Positions 41,950 through 53,613 of a DNA stretch of 64,000 nucleotides are shown in pieces (position 1 is the first letter of the stretch; each line of letters starts with the position of its first letter). The notes under the pieces are model-generated. The model searched no databases, was not told the DNA's origin, and worked only from the letters and a program-made list of their open reading frames with translations. This stretch comes from Dichetophora obliterata (taxonomy: Eukaryota > Arthropoda > Insecta > Diptera > Sciomyzidae), in NCBI GenBank assembly GCA_963920525.1, contig OY986435.1:261890962-261954961 (forward strand), written 5' to 3'. Both the position numbers and the translations under genes were made by a program.

Positions 41950-42599
41950 CGCGCTGTAAGACGTAATTCTACGCCAAAAATGTCCACTTGTACCAGTCAA
42001 AGAAATAAAGAAAGAGAGTTTGAGAGCAGAATATGATTATCGATTTGACAAAAATAATGAAATCGCAATAGTACGTTGGAAAAATAACAGTGTTGTTACG
42101 ATGGCAACAAATTTTGATCATAAAAATCCACTAGGAAAAGGAAACGATGGTGTCAGGATCGAAGGGAAAAGGTGAACTTCCAAATACCAAGACTCTTCAT
42201 CAATTACAACCAGGGTATGGGAGGTGTAGATAAAATGGATCAATCCATTAGCCTCTTTAGAGTGTACATAAGATATATACGTATCTCTTAGATTTGGCAG
42301 TTAGTAACGCGTGGCGGTTGCATGTTATAAGGTGTAAAGCTGAAAATAACCCACCGATGGACCAATTATCGTTCAGACGAAGCATTACTCGGGCGTATTT
42401 ACAACCTACAACATCACGACATCGCAACTCCTCGTCCGTAGTAGTTAGTGACGATCCAAAAAACAACGGCCATAACCCGGAATGCTTATCAAATCAATTA
42501 CGATGTGTTGTTTGTCATGCAAAGTGTCGCTGGAGACGTGAATTATCCACAAAAATACTTTGTGTTGAACGAAGCTGCTTTGGGCAATTTCATTATTAA
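41950..42599 (+). pseudogene. piggyBac transposase, C-terminal part
   Basis: Resumes with KCPLVPVKEIKKESLRAEYD and YRFDKNNEIAIVRWKNNSVV. It then runs through VNFQIPRLFINYNQGMGGVD with KMDQSISLFR, where the Asp of GGVD is the third catalytic residue. The C-terminus LRCVVCHAKCRWRRELSTKI, then LCVERSCFGQFHY, is a Cys-rich finger as in other piggyBac transposases. Frameshifts occur near 42165 and 42230. Confidence 0.87.
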
Positions 42600-42761
42600 T
42601 CTGCCCATTGTCCCCATGTAGGGACACTCCTTTTTCTCAAAAATGAGCAATGATTTTTAAGTTTTTTTATGGAATCCCTTTTATTTAGTCGGTAATGAAT
42701 TAATAAAAATCAATTAAAGCAATTTTTGACCGACAGTTTTCTTTTGGGCGTTATTGGGTTA

Positions 42762-45225
42762 AGGCCTGTTTCCAGCTCTTAAGTAAAGCAAATTTTTCAT
42801 ATAAAAAACTGAAAAGTAATCAAAAAGAAATTTTATTTTTTCAAAATAACTTCGAAGTGAATCCAGCTCTTTAGAAAATTTTTTTATTTTTACTACTTTT
42901 TTTCAATGAAAATCAGGCACGGAAACACTGTGACTGAAAAGAAATATATGCTCGAGGCATTGTTTCTTTAAGTAAAGTTGTGAAAGTATCTTTGCAGATA
43001 TATTTATTTTTATTTTTCTTAGCTATAGTTTGATGATTGTTTACCAAAATGATGATACAAATGCATGTAAGGTAGAGGTAACGCAGAGTTTATGCAATTC
43101 ATGCAAAAGAAAATATTTAGCAAACTCAAAAAATTCATACAGAAAAACATCTTTAAAATCGTTTAAATTGAATGTTGAAATGAAATGAAATGAATGTTGC
43201 CTGAAAAAAAATCTTTGTTTAGCAAACTAAAATTAGTCCAGCGTAACGAGATTAGGTTCGGTTAATTAGATACCATAGCATTATATGGTAAAAGTTATGC
43301 GACTTTGGTCAGTAGCCTAGGCTGCCAATGCAACAACAAAGAAGATAATGTAAAGAAGTAATTACATCCTCAAAATAGTGTACTTTCATTCCCTAGTCTA
43401 CTTAACATGCATATTCTCGGGGTAGAAACGAATACTTCTTTTTGTCTGAATTATTCTGATAATATTATAGAATGCTAACCCATTTCATTTCATAAATGCA
43501 CCAAAATTGAGATTTCAAAAAGGAAAAACTCTGATTTAGGCTCCTGGAAAGAGCCATGATCACTGCTTTTAGGAGATCGCGAGCTACCTATATATAATAA
43601 TCTAGAACTTTTATGTTAGGTAAATACTGTAGACATCTGTGGATTATTTCAGTTAATAAGAAATCTTTTCCTCCGGTTGTTAAATAAGCCCTTTTTTAAT
43701 GGAGTCTCCACATACTGTCGTGAAATAATTACATTAGCTGCGTTCCATTCACTTCAAAATAATCCAGATTATTTTTTTTACATGCAAAGCAAAAAAAAAA
43801 TAATCCTATAACAAATAGGATTATTTTTGCTATCCATATAAAATTGTGATATAGCCTTTAAAAAATTTGAAACACAGGTGCCGCACCTGTATATTTTTAT
43901 GATATGTCATTTCATTTTTTTAATTATTTTTTTGTTTGATACAATAACTATTAGGTAGCCATGACAGCTACCTATTTTCTCACGAGCTGCGACCATCGAA
44001 TGTTAAACAAAAGAAAACAAAACAAACCGCGAGAATACATGTACCAATCGCTGCAGATAAAAATGCTATAGCGTAAGGTTGCAGACAGAGTGAAAGCCGA
44101 TTCAGGCAGGCAGGCAGATAGTCGCAGGCAAACTGTGTGAACAAGCGAGATAAAAGTCAGCTTGGCTTTATTTCTCTCTCGTTTCTTCGCAGGTTACTGC
44201 CTGCGCTTCTCTGCCTGCCTGTCCGAATCGGCGTTTACTCTGCGGGCAGCCTTAGGTTGCAAACAGAGTAAAACCAAGGCATAAACCAGGCAGGCGCAGG
44301 CAGTGCACTGCGAAGAAACGAGATAGAAATAACTTTGTCTCGCTTGTTCACATAGTTTTCCTGCGCCAGCCTGCCTCCCTGCCTGCCTGCTTTGGCATTT
44401 ACTTTGCGGGCAGCCTAAGAGCATTCGTGATAACGAACGTCTACGACACAAGAATGCACAACGAAGCAAGATATTAGTAGCAAATTCATGCTTTTACGTT
44501 CATTCGCTCCATGAAAAAAATATTAACTGCAGCTCTCAAAGTAAAGAGAAAACGTTAACGAGAATATATCGTACGTATTTATTGCATTTTCGTTTCGTGG
44601 CTGGCGGATTAACGGAAAGCGTCTGAACGTGTTGAAAAAAAATTGCGTCACTCTAACGAATTGCAGCTTTCATGTTATTTGCTGTGCGACATTTGAAGTA
44701 GCTATTTGTAGCGGATATTTAATTGAATAATTAATAGAAATGCGTACGCAAAAAAAAACTAAATGGAAACAAACAGGAACAACAACAAAGAGGAACGCGT
44801 TGCTAGAGAACGGCAGGGAGGTGTAAAAGTATATATATTGAGTTGCATACACTCGAGTTCCAAGCGAAGCATCCGAATGTCTTCATTGTCTGAATGCTGC
44901 CTTCGTATTCATTCGCAAACCGTTGTTTACGAGCTTGAGCCGTATGAATTCATTAATTTTTGTGTGCAACTGTAGCTGATGGCGATTGTTATTCGAATGG
45001 CAAACATTATGAATTTTCTCATTCGAATCTCCGATCACCATTCAAATAAACCAAAAAAATCAGCTAACGGCTCGACAGCCTCTTTTTGAAAAACCATTCT
45101 GCCAAAATAAAAATAAATTATTAATTTTTGTGAAATGTCAAATTTACTTTCATACTACTTTTTTCTACTTACGATATATATTCAAATATTTCTTAAGTAA
45201 TTACTTGAGAGCTGGATAGAGGCCT
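42762..45225. mobile_element. 2464-bp element with AGGCCT ends, directly next to the piggyBac
   Basis: Ends AGGCCTGTTTCCAGCTCTTA and, read inward, AGGCCTCTATCCAGCTCTCA, with TTA duplicated at 42759-42761 and 45226-45228. The left TTA is part of the piggyBac TTAA. No transposase was recognised. It carries twin MITEs at 44077-44415. Confidence 0.75.
44077..44415. mobile_element. Twin head-to-tail hairpin MITEs sharing one target triplet
   Basis: Unit 1 is 44077-44251 and unit 2 is 44255-44415. Each begins GGTTGCAGACAGAGT or GGTTGCAAACAGAGT and ends, read inward, GGCTGCCCGCA. Triplets TAA (44074), TTA (44252) and TAA (44416) flank them. Arms contain GGCAGGCAGGC and CGAAGAAACGAGA. The 3-bp duplication fits PIF/Harbinger-derived MITEs. 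Confidence 0.82.
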
Positions 45226-46515
45226 TTAATTAAAAAAATTTGTTTTTCAAAAATGTCAATTATAATTAATCAAAAAAAGTTTGTTACAAAAATTATTATT
45301 CTAAAATATTTCATCTGAATTGTTGTTCAAAAAAGTTGTTCTTAAATAAAAATTGAATAAAAATTATATCAAAATAAAAAAGCATTTCATTGCGCATGCA
45401 GAACCACATATACAATAATTTAATCGTGTTTAGAATTAATTTGACATGATACAGTTCTTAAAGTTACCCTATTTTGTGTGATCTCAACTGAGTTACAAAT
45501 AGTGTTAAATGCCTTAGTCATATTGTAAACCGCGTCACACATTCCATAATTAGTCCTTTGTTATGGCATATAAAACAATTGCCTATGCCTAGAACTAGAA
45601 GTGGTGCACAATCTAAGTGATTCATCACTACATCCCTAGCAAATAAAGCGAGGAAATACTTTCGTCGGAACTTCAGAGACTTAAGTTCAAGAAGTGCACA
45701 TTGAGCTTCATAAGAAGGCATAAAATCCCAGTGAAGCTTACTAATTGCTAACCTAGCAAAACGGCTTTGAATATTTTAAAGTCTTGTGATGTGTATAGAA
45801 AATTGAGTATCCCAGACAGTACATATATATTCTTAGAGTGATCTGACAATTGAGAAAAAAATGGTTCTCACGGTAAAGGGATCAGAGAATTACCTGGTAT
45901 TACGTGACGAAAATTCCATAATAGCATTTGCTTTTGAAGTAATACCATCAAAATATTTAGCAAAGCTGAGCTTTCTGAGCTTTCTCTCAAATAAAACACC
46001 TAAATCAGTCTTGAAATCGACTCTCGCAAGAAATTTCGAGCTAATAGCATAGGTTCTTTCAAAAAGTTGGTTCTTTACAGAGAAAGACTTGCTGTTACAT
46101 TTAGCAAGATTAAGAAGTTTATGGGTCTCACACCAGAACTGGAGACTATCCAATTCATGTTAAAGCAATAGTAAGTCTTCGTGAGAATCGACAGTTCTAA
46201 AGATTTTAACGTCATCAGCTTACATCAGGCATCTCGAAAAACGAACATAATTCGGAAGATCTTTGATAAAATGAACAAACAAAAGCGGGCCAAGGTGGTT
46301 GCCTTGGGATACACCTGAGTAACTGTCAATGTAATTAGATTACTTATTTTCAATCTGAACATATGGTTGTCGACCAACGAGGTAGAGCGCAAATCACAGT
46401 AGTAACGAAGCTTATTTATTAGAACAAAGTGCTGGACTCTACAGAAATCCTTTGTGAATATAGCATCTATTTAATGAACTTTCTCAAGTTTGTTGGACAG
46501 AAAGTGTGCTAAAAG

Positions 46516-47815
46516 TAGGGACCTCCAATAACGATTATCATCAATCAATCATTTTATAACAGTTATTTTTTCGATATTTTTTTGATCAGAAATAAAAGTT
46601 ATTTTTAGACCGTTATTTTTTTTCTGTCAGAAATTAAAGTTATTTCTTGTTCGTTATTTTTTTCAATGAGAAATAAAAGTTATTTCTTGGTCATTATTTT
46701 TTCGATCAGAAATAACAGTTTTTGTTTACATTCATTGTGGCGGCCGTAGCCTAGTGCGTAGAGTGCGTGGCTCCTAAGCTAAAGAACCGTGGTAGCCCGG
46801 GTTCAATTCCAGCTCAGACAGAAAGTTTTTTCAATTGAATTAATTGTTCTGTTCGGTCGTCACCTCTCTGCAGACAATTGCAAACCTCAGAGAGTAAAAA
46901 TTGCCATGTAAAGCATCTTGAGAACAGAAGGCGTTCGGAGTCGGCATTAAACTCGTAGGTCCAGTTCTCGATCATTTGTGTTCAAACATTTAATAACACT
47001 CACAACACAATCGATGAATAGAAGCTAGGTTAAAGTCCTTCCAAGGGCTGAAATGGCCAGTTTAATTTTTTTATGTTTTCATTCCGAAATAAAAGTTATT
47101 TCTTGGTCGTTTTTTTTTTAACAGAAGAAAAAATTATTTTTTGGCTGAAATAATTTGTATCAAAAAAATAACATATCCATTAGAGAAAATATGTTTAAAT
47201 TTTATATTGTGAGAGTAAATCTCAATTTGAATATTAAAAAAAGTGGCAACAAAAATTATGAATGGCACTTAAAGTTGGAAAATGATGACAAAAGTTGAAA
47301 AATTTTAACGAAAATTTAAATTTTGTAAGTTTAATATATACTCGTATAATACAACTCGTAAGATATAACTTTTATTTCTGTTTAAAAAAATAATGAGCAG
47401 GAAATAACTTTTATTTCGGATTGAAAAAAATAACAGTCGGAAAATAGCTGTTATTTCTGATCGAAAAATAATGACCAAGAAATAACTTTTATTTCTGATT
47501 GAGTAAAAGCGATCAAGAAAGAAATAACTTTTACTTCCGATTGAAAAAAATAACGACCAAGAAGTAACTTTTACTTCTGATCGAAAAAATAACGGTAAAA
47601 AATAACTTTTATTTCTGATGAAAAGAATATCAATAAAAAAAATAATTGGTTTGAGGTGATTTTTATCTTTAAAATCATGAAAGAAAATCACATACAAAAT
47701 GGAATCTCTAGCTCCCTAGCGTCACATTGCTATATTTAAAAAAATTATATAACAACTTTTAATACATGATCTTTTGATCTAAAATTTCAAAAATAACCGT
47801 TATTTTCGGTCACTG
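46516..47815. mobile_element. hAT-like element built of AGAAATAAAAGTTATTTCTT repeats, 1300 bp
   Basis: Ends TAGGGACCTCCAATAACG and, read inward, CAGTGACCGAAAATAACG. An 8-bp duplication GCTAAAAG / GTTAAAAG (one mismatch) lies at 46508-46515 and 47816-47823. The interior consists of about 45-bp units (TTATTTCTTGGTCGTTATTT) in direct orientation at the left and inverted at the right, hence a foldback form. It interrupts LINE 3 and is interrupted by a SINE. Similar units appear near 50560 and 50815-50870. Confidence 0.82.
46736..47070 (+). mobile_element. tRNA-derived SINE
   Basis: The 5' part starts GGCGGCCGTAGCCTAGTGCG, with an A box at about 46747-46757, and has GGTTCAATTCC (B box) at 46800-46810, the spacing of a tRNA gene. 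The unrelated body contains GAGAGTAAAAATTGCCATGT and CAAGGGCTGAAATGGCCAG. It is flanked by loosely matching TTTTTGTTTACATTC / TTTTTATGTTTTCATTC. Transcribed by RNA polymerase III in family members and copied by a partner LINE (family knowledge). Confidence 0.75.
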
Positions 47816-48149
47816 GTTAAAAGAGTTAGATAAGTAGAGGTAGATTTACCAGACACAAATCCGTGTTGATTCTCAGATCATCTGTTTTTAATACAGTCAT
47901 AAATATTATTTTTTACAAGCGCTTCGAAAATTTTAGGAATGTGTGGAAATTTAGCTATCTGTCCATAATTCGCAATATTTTGTCTAGATCCGGATTTGAA
48001 AATCGGAGTAATCGCGATATCTTCGAGACATCTGAAAACTTTCCTTCAAGGAGTGCCATATTGAAAATATGGGTCAACGGCTTGCAAATGGCAATAGCGC
48101 AGTTGTTAGGAAATATGGGTGGATTAGAATGGGTGCCCCACATCTCACT

Positions 48150-49690
48150 TTAACGTCAAGTTGGCCCACATCCCCTTTTAACGTATCTCGAGGTTCATAT
48201 AAAAAAAAGTGACGTTTCGTAAGTTTTTACGAAAAACGAGCTTACGAAGCAGTAACAAAGTGACATGAAGCGTACTAATATTTTGCAATCCACTCAAAAT
48301 GGCAACCCCTTTCAAATCGGAACAAACTTTCCACTCATGCTCTTCACACTTACGGTCGATTTCTTCATCGAGTACTAACTTTCGCTAATCTAAAACTGGT
48401 TCGCGGACTAACTATTGAACCGAGGACTAAGAAAAACTCGTTAATTTCTTCACTTTCCTAGTCCGCGGATTAGTTTGCAAACGGAGTATTAAGGACTAAT
48501 ACTCCTTATTTCTGTATACCAGTTTTTATGCCAAATTTGACAGGAGTTTTTACATCCGGTTGACAGAACTTATTTATAGGTGTTGGCTTACAATAGTCTC
48601 ACTCATCCGATTCACTTTCACATGATGCAGTTTTTTAATGCTCACACACAGAACTTGCTTTACTTTGAGTCTGACTTTTCTTTTGTGCTGTTTTACACCT
48701 AAAATATTTTAAAGCAATAAAAAATTAGTGTTAGCTTGAGTGTGTGCTTCTTAGCTGCATATAGCACTTCAAATTCGGCAGCTCTAACGGCACATTCATC
48801 TTTCCACTTCCTTATCTCTGCTGTAGACGTCACAGTGAGTAGGTTGAGTGAGACAAGCATAAGTAGACACTAGTGACGCATTAGTCGATACATTTCGGTA
48901 GTCTGTTCTACCTGATATTTTTTACGAAATAAAAAAATTTTAATATAATAAATAAAAACTCGAAAAAATATTTGTAGAAACGTCATGTAACAAAAAGATC
49001 AAAAAGCGATTATTCGAGTACTTTTTTGGGTTTCGAGTAAATTTTAAGGCACAAGTATGAAGTTATTCTAGCTGAAAATATATGCAACACTACAGACAAA
49101 AGGTAATAGGTGAATTCACGATTAAGTGCACTTTCCTGTGAAGTTAAGGACGTGAGGATTTGTGCAGTTAGCTTTTCGTGAGCACACAACTATCACTTTT
49201 TCAAAGCTGTCAAAATATTTCAATGCGCACAACTGCTCAAGTCCTCAAGTTTGAGGCTACAGTAGAAAAGTATTTGTGCAGATTTTGACATACGTGCATT
49301 TTGTTTTTGTTTTTGTTTTTGTAAAGTGCACAAGTCCTAAAGTCCTCAAGTGTACTGAATCGTGAAAACCCTTATTATTGTTATGCAACAAATGTCATCT
49401 TTAAATATGAAGATGAAATTTCGTAAGTTATGCAATATAAATATATACATAAAGGGTATTCATGCAAAGTGACAATATTATAATTTGAGCAATTAGTTAT
49501 TTTTATCAGGCAGGTTGTATGAACAGCCCTTAAAGTCGATTGTGCGTTTGCACCAGATATGTCAGCTGGAATATATTAGGTGTGTTTCCGTACACATTGT
49601 CGAGTAAAAGTCGAGTAAAGTTCAAGCTGAAAGAGTAAAATGTAATTTTAGAATAGTGTCAAAAGTACCTTAACGACATCGAAATGTTTT
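48150..49690. other. Intergenic/intron sequence with two short inverted-repeat elements
   Basis: At about 48590-48865, CTCACTCATCCGATTCACTT mirrors GTGAGTAGGTTGAGTGAGAC. At about 49109-49372, GGTGAATTCACGATTAAGTG mirrors the reverse complement of CAAGTGTACTGAATCGTGAA, with GTCCTCAAG motifs inside. At about 48370-48520, TAGTCCGCGGATTAGTTTG and GGTTCGCGGACTAACTATTG suggest a third. No coding sequence recognised. Confidence 0.5.
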
Positions 49691-49694
49691 TAGA

Positions 49695-51294
49695 CACGGT
49701 TGCACTTCTTTTGCCTATTTTTTTTTTGCCAAATTCTCCAAAAAATGTACCAAATAGGAAGAAAATGTACCAATTTTTTTATTTACAAATTTGATAGCAT
49801 TTGTTATAATAATTCACTTGTGTATATTTGTGTAAATACGAAACATAATAAAAATATTAAATTATGTTATACGCTATTTACAAAATAATAAATACATTAA
49901 AATAGTTATTTTGCTTACCAAATATAATGCGATTTATTGCGTTCGACGCACAAATCTTTAGAGAGCATTATGTTGTTTAGTGTTTTATATTCTAATTTAT
50001 TTCTAAGTTTAGTTTTAATTAGGCTAAAATCAAAAAATTTAGCCTGAGCGGCTACTGAGCTATGTGAAAAGCACATTGAACTATTTACAAAATTGCTCAA
50101 ATCATTAAAACAAATTTCACTCAATCCATTCTTCACGACTCTCAATTTTATCCTAAATATAGCAACGTCATAAAAATTTTAAAAACTTATATTTGAAAGC
50201 TAAAAGAGCTTCCATTGAGTCAAAATATGAGATGATAAAAATTATTAATATATGGCCTCAAAGAAATTTGGTTTTTTGACACAACTTGCGAAGATGTTAT
50301 TAAATATATTTAAATCTTTCAAATCTTCTCTTTCACAATCAAACCTGTCTTGAATTTGTTTTAAAAATTTTATATTTAAGCTTTGGGAATAAGGCAAATT
50401 TTCTGACTGGAGACATTTTTTGCTTTAGTGCCAATTCTCACAAAACATCCTCAAGTCTCAAAAAATGTCTTCGGTCATTAATATTAAAATTTCGTAAACA
50501 GTTGCTTCGATTTATGGAATGATTACTCATGTACTCATGATTGTTATATTTTCGTTGAAAAACAAAAATCAATCATTGATCGTTATTTTTTCGATCAGAA
50601 ATTTAGATCAAAAGGAATTAACATATTAACAAATTGGATGTCGCAACACGGTGGAGTTCTACTTTTAAAATGCTTCAAAGTATTTTGTGGCTGCGAAAGA
50701 ATTCTATAGCATAAAAAATCTGGCAATTGAGGAATGGACAGAAATAGACAACATTGTGTTTTTTCTTACTGTTAAAAGTAGCTCTTCAAAATTGATGTTC
50801 TTTTTATTTTTGATTGAAAAAATATCGATCATTGATTGATTTTTATTTCCGATCAAAAAATAACGATAAAAAATAATTGGTATAGTTTCATTTAAATTAT
50901 AAAAATCATGGCACGTAAAATCATGTCAAAAATTAATTCTCCAGCTTATGGCATAACATGACTATATTGAAATAGACATTACTGTAACTTTTTATATGTG
51001 ATCATTTTATTTAAAAATAAAAAATAAAAATTTTTTTTGGGTCCCTGACTTTTAGTATATATGACAAGAAAAGCATATAAGCTTTCAACTCTCAGAACTT
51101 AATGCAATGCAAGTTTCCACTAGTCATAACTCTAAACATTTCTCGAACAGTGCTACCAAATTTTGCTTTTTGTAACAGGTTGTAAAATTTTAAATCTTCT
51201 ACAAAATGTACCAACTCGGAAAATAATGTACCAAGGTACCAAGTTGAAATAAATGTATCAATTTTGGTACAATTGTATTAAAGTGGCAACCCTG
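49695..51294 (-). mobile_element. hAT transposon, 1600 bp, decayed
   Basis: Ends CACGGTTGCACTTCTTTTGC and, read inward, CAGGGTTGCCACTTTAATAC, flanked by TTTTTAGA / TTTTTAAG (imperfect 8-bp duplication). AAAATGTACCAA words are repeated at both ends. A minus-strand transposase remnant lies inside (50145-49915 and 50440-50250). Confidence 0.75.
49915..50145 (-). pseudogene. hAT transposase C-terminal fragment
   Basis: Reads CFSHSSVAAQAKFFDFSLIK then TKLRNKLEYKTLNNIMLSKD, a decayed hATC dimerisation signature (SxxAAxxxFSxIKTKLRN). Upstream at about 50430-50250 a second piece reads LPYSQSLNIKFLKQIQDRF and FNNIFASCVKKPNFFEAI. The catalytic core is not readable. Confidence 0.7.
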
Positions 51295-51309
51295 TTTTTA
51301 AGCAATTTT

Positions 51310-51780
51310 GACATTAGCTTCGTTCACACTTTAAATCGCTTGTCAAATCGTGTTCATATTCATAAAATTTTTCGTCAAATTTCATTTTGTCTTGAACACT
51401 GAAGTTAGCACATGCGATAACGGAAAATTTTATTTATAAATAATTAGAAATTATTTACCACAGTTATTTATTATTATTTTCTTATCATTTTCTTCCGTTC
51501 CTTCTTTTGCCGCGATGTGCTCAGGTCAAAAACTTTTTTGAACTGACAAAATCGTTCTACACAATTTGACAAGTGTTCAGATTGGTCAAATCGTTTGTAA
51601 ATCAGCAGAAAAATCAAAATATTTTAATTTTTATCAAATGATTTGACAAACGATTTGATGAGTGTTCAGACTCGTCAAATCGCCAACAAATCTATATTCA
51701 TATATTTCTGTTGGTCAAATCGTTTGTTAAATCATATGATGAGCGATTTGATCAATGTGTATATGCAACCTATTGTAAAT
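51310..51780. repeat. AAATCG(T/C)TTGTCAAATCG-rich inverted-repeat stretch
   Basis: GTTCACACTTTAAATCGCTT at the left and AAGCGATTTGA-type words at the right (AGCGATTTGATCAATGTG, about 51742) face each other, with many GTCAAATCGTTTG copies between. Probably a MITE; edges not resolved. Confidence 0.45.
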
Positions 51781-51799
51781 GCAACTATACTCGAAAAAC

Positions 51800-53382
51800 G
51801 TAGAAAAATTTCAAAATTTAGAAAATAAACGTACCCATACAATTTTTTTTTGCAATTTTCGTATTTGGAGACTCCAAATCTATAAGAAAAATACAGTGGG
51901 ATGCCGTGTACAAAAACAGTAGCGCATAGTGTTATAATAATAATAATAACTAATATGAATAAGGATTTCAGCCGAAAATTTTTCGAAAAAATACCAAATA
52001 TGATAATTTCGCGCAAAGGCGTCGATATGTAAATGTGATTACTCCTTATCGTATATATAGGTTAAATAAATATTGTTTAATATTGGGAAATTTTTGTATT
52101 CTTATTTTAAAAGTTAAAAACTTGCGGCTCAAAAGTAGTTAATGCAATTTTATTTTAGCATTTTAGTATAAAGGAGACCTCAGATTACTTACTCATCTCA
52201 ACAAATAACAATATTTGCTTTAGCAAAAAAAAAAAAATATTGAAATGTATCTATTGCATGACAAAAAATAAAATTAAATTTGAAAATATTTTGCGCATGA
52301 TACGCGAAAGATTTTTACCCCTTCTTTAAAATATGTATATTGCATTTTCTTATGAGTACAAGCGTGTGTCTTTGTCCTTCCCTAGAAAAAATCCTGCGGA
52401 CGCCCATGTATAAGAATGTTTTTTCCAAGCCACAATTAATGTTAAGAAAATTAACTATTTCAAAAATTTAAATTAGCTTACACAAGATATTTTTAATATC
52501 TCGCTATTTTTATATTTTTTAAAGGCCGTACGAGCTATTAGTTCAAATAAATTAAAAGAAAAACATGTTAGTAAACTAATGTTAGTAAAACCTTGTTTCA
52601 ACTGGGTAACTATAATAAAGAATGTAATCCTATCCTTTATATATTGCGCAAAAGCAAATTTTGTCTGGCGTAAGGCTTTTTATGTACAAGTCCAATCTTA
52701 ATAAATTTAGTATGCTTTGGTGGGTTTAGACTTGTAGATGTGCAAACTGGACTTTTTATTTCTTAAAATTTTATATTTTTGAAGTTATAGCGAGTTAAAG
52801 TTTGCATATAATTGTTGTTGTTATGTTGTCTTTTCTCTTCTTAATTCCAGCATATGCCTAAAAATATGTGAGGTATTTAGCGCCACCTATCGGCTAATAG
52901 CTATGAAACTGTTAAACTGACAAATAATCATTTATAATTTCACAGCTAAAGCTATGAATTCATATTTTCAAAATCAAGGTGATACTGGAATGATTGCTTA
53001 CAGTTGAAAAAAGATTTCTAAGCTGCTGGTCGGAAAATTTTTTAATTTTTAAAAATTTATACAAAAATTTAATAAGAAATTGGAAACTGGTAATGAAACA
53101 TTTTAGTTCAAGCATTTTTCTACTGAAATCAAGAAATATTCTTTGTCCTGTATATTTACAATAAATTTGGGTATGAAATTAAATATTCTAACATTATATC
53201 GTCGTTGCGCATGCATTACCGCGTCGATCGCAACAAGGCCAAAATTAATTTCATTTAAATTTTGATCAGTTGAAAATCTATTCAATAGCTTAAAAAAATC
53301 TGGGTATGTTTGATTTTGGCGTTTTAACGCCACACGGGTTTACTAGTTTCTTATAATGCTCTCTTTCTCATTGCCAGAAATC
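51800..53382. other. AT-rich sequence, no gene recognised
   Basis: Small open frames have no recognisable motifs. No inverted ends or tandem structure were resolved. An (ATA)n run lies near 51934. Confidence 0.4.
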
Positions 53383-53390
53383 TCAAAACC

Positions 53391-53605
53391 CATAGTAGAA
53401 CTAGACACGGTAGTGTTAGGGCGGATAGCCGGTGACCGAAACTGTCAAAACGAAGTTGACAACTCATACAAAATCTGCAAGCAGTAAGAATGTAATGAGA
53501 AAGCAAGGATTGGCAAAAATAGCAAAACGGCTGAGTTTGGCAGTTATGGTCACTAAGAAAGAGAGCACATTCAGCCCTAACACTACCTTGTCTAGTTCTG
53601 CCATG
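53391..53605. mobile_element. MITE family M, copy 2 (215 bp, uninterrupted)
   Basis: Ends CATAGTAGAACTAGACACGG and, read inward, CATGGCAGAACTAGACAAGG, each continuing TAGTGTTAGGGC. The 8-bp duplication is TCAAAACC / TTAAAACC (one mismatch) at 53383-53390 and 53606-53613. The interior matches M copy 1 and runs through the point where that copy holds its insertion. Confidence 0.87.
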
Positions 53606-53613
53606 TTAAAACC

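Larger units (their letters stand above)
38073..42758 (+). mobile_element. piggyBac transposon, 4686 bp including nested DNA
   Basis: Ends CCCATTACCGCCC and, read inward, CCCAATAACGCCC (11 of 13 identical), with the TTAA target duplication at 38069-38072 and 42759-42762. Transposase fragments lie on the plus strand at 38473-39600 and 41950-42599. The roughly 2.3 kb between them is inserted DNA. It lies in the Pox meso intron, opposite to that gene. Confidence 0.92.
45518..48143 (-). pseudogene. LINE 3 (Jockey/CR1-like) reverse transcriptase remains, split by a hAT-like element
   Basis: Minus strand. The upstream part (48143-47816) reads PPIFPNNCAIAICKPLTHIF, then SNPDLDKILRIMD, then ENQHGFVSGKSTSTYLTLL, which is reverse-transcriptase finger and palm start. 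After a 1300-bp insertion it resumes LSNKLEKVH, IDAIFTKDFC, VQHFVLINKLRYYCDLRS (46500-46380), then MDSLQFWCETHKLLNLAKCN and DLGVLFERKLRKLSFAKYFD. It ends with PSYEAQCALLELKSLKFRRK (45720). The catalytic YADD was not seen in readable form, and several stops and shifts are present. Confidence 0.78.

Noticed and set aside
47305..47697. 130-codon minus-strand frame rich in RNKSYFL repeats
   Set aside because: Created by the ~45-bp repeat units of the hAT-like element at 46516-47815, not a protein-coding repeat.
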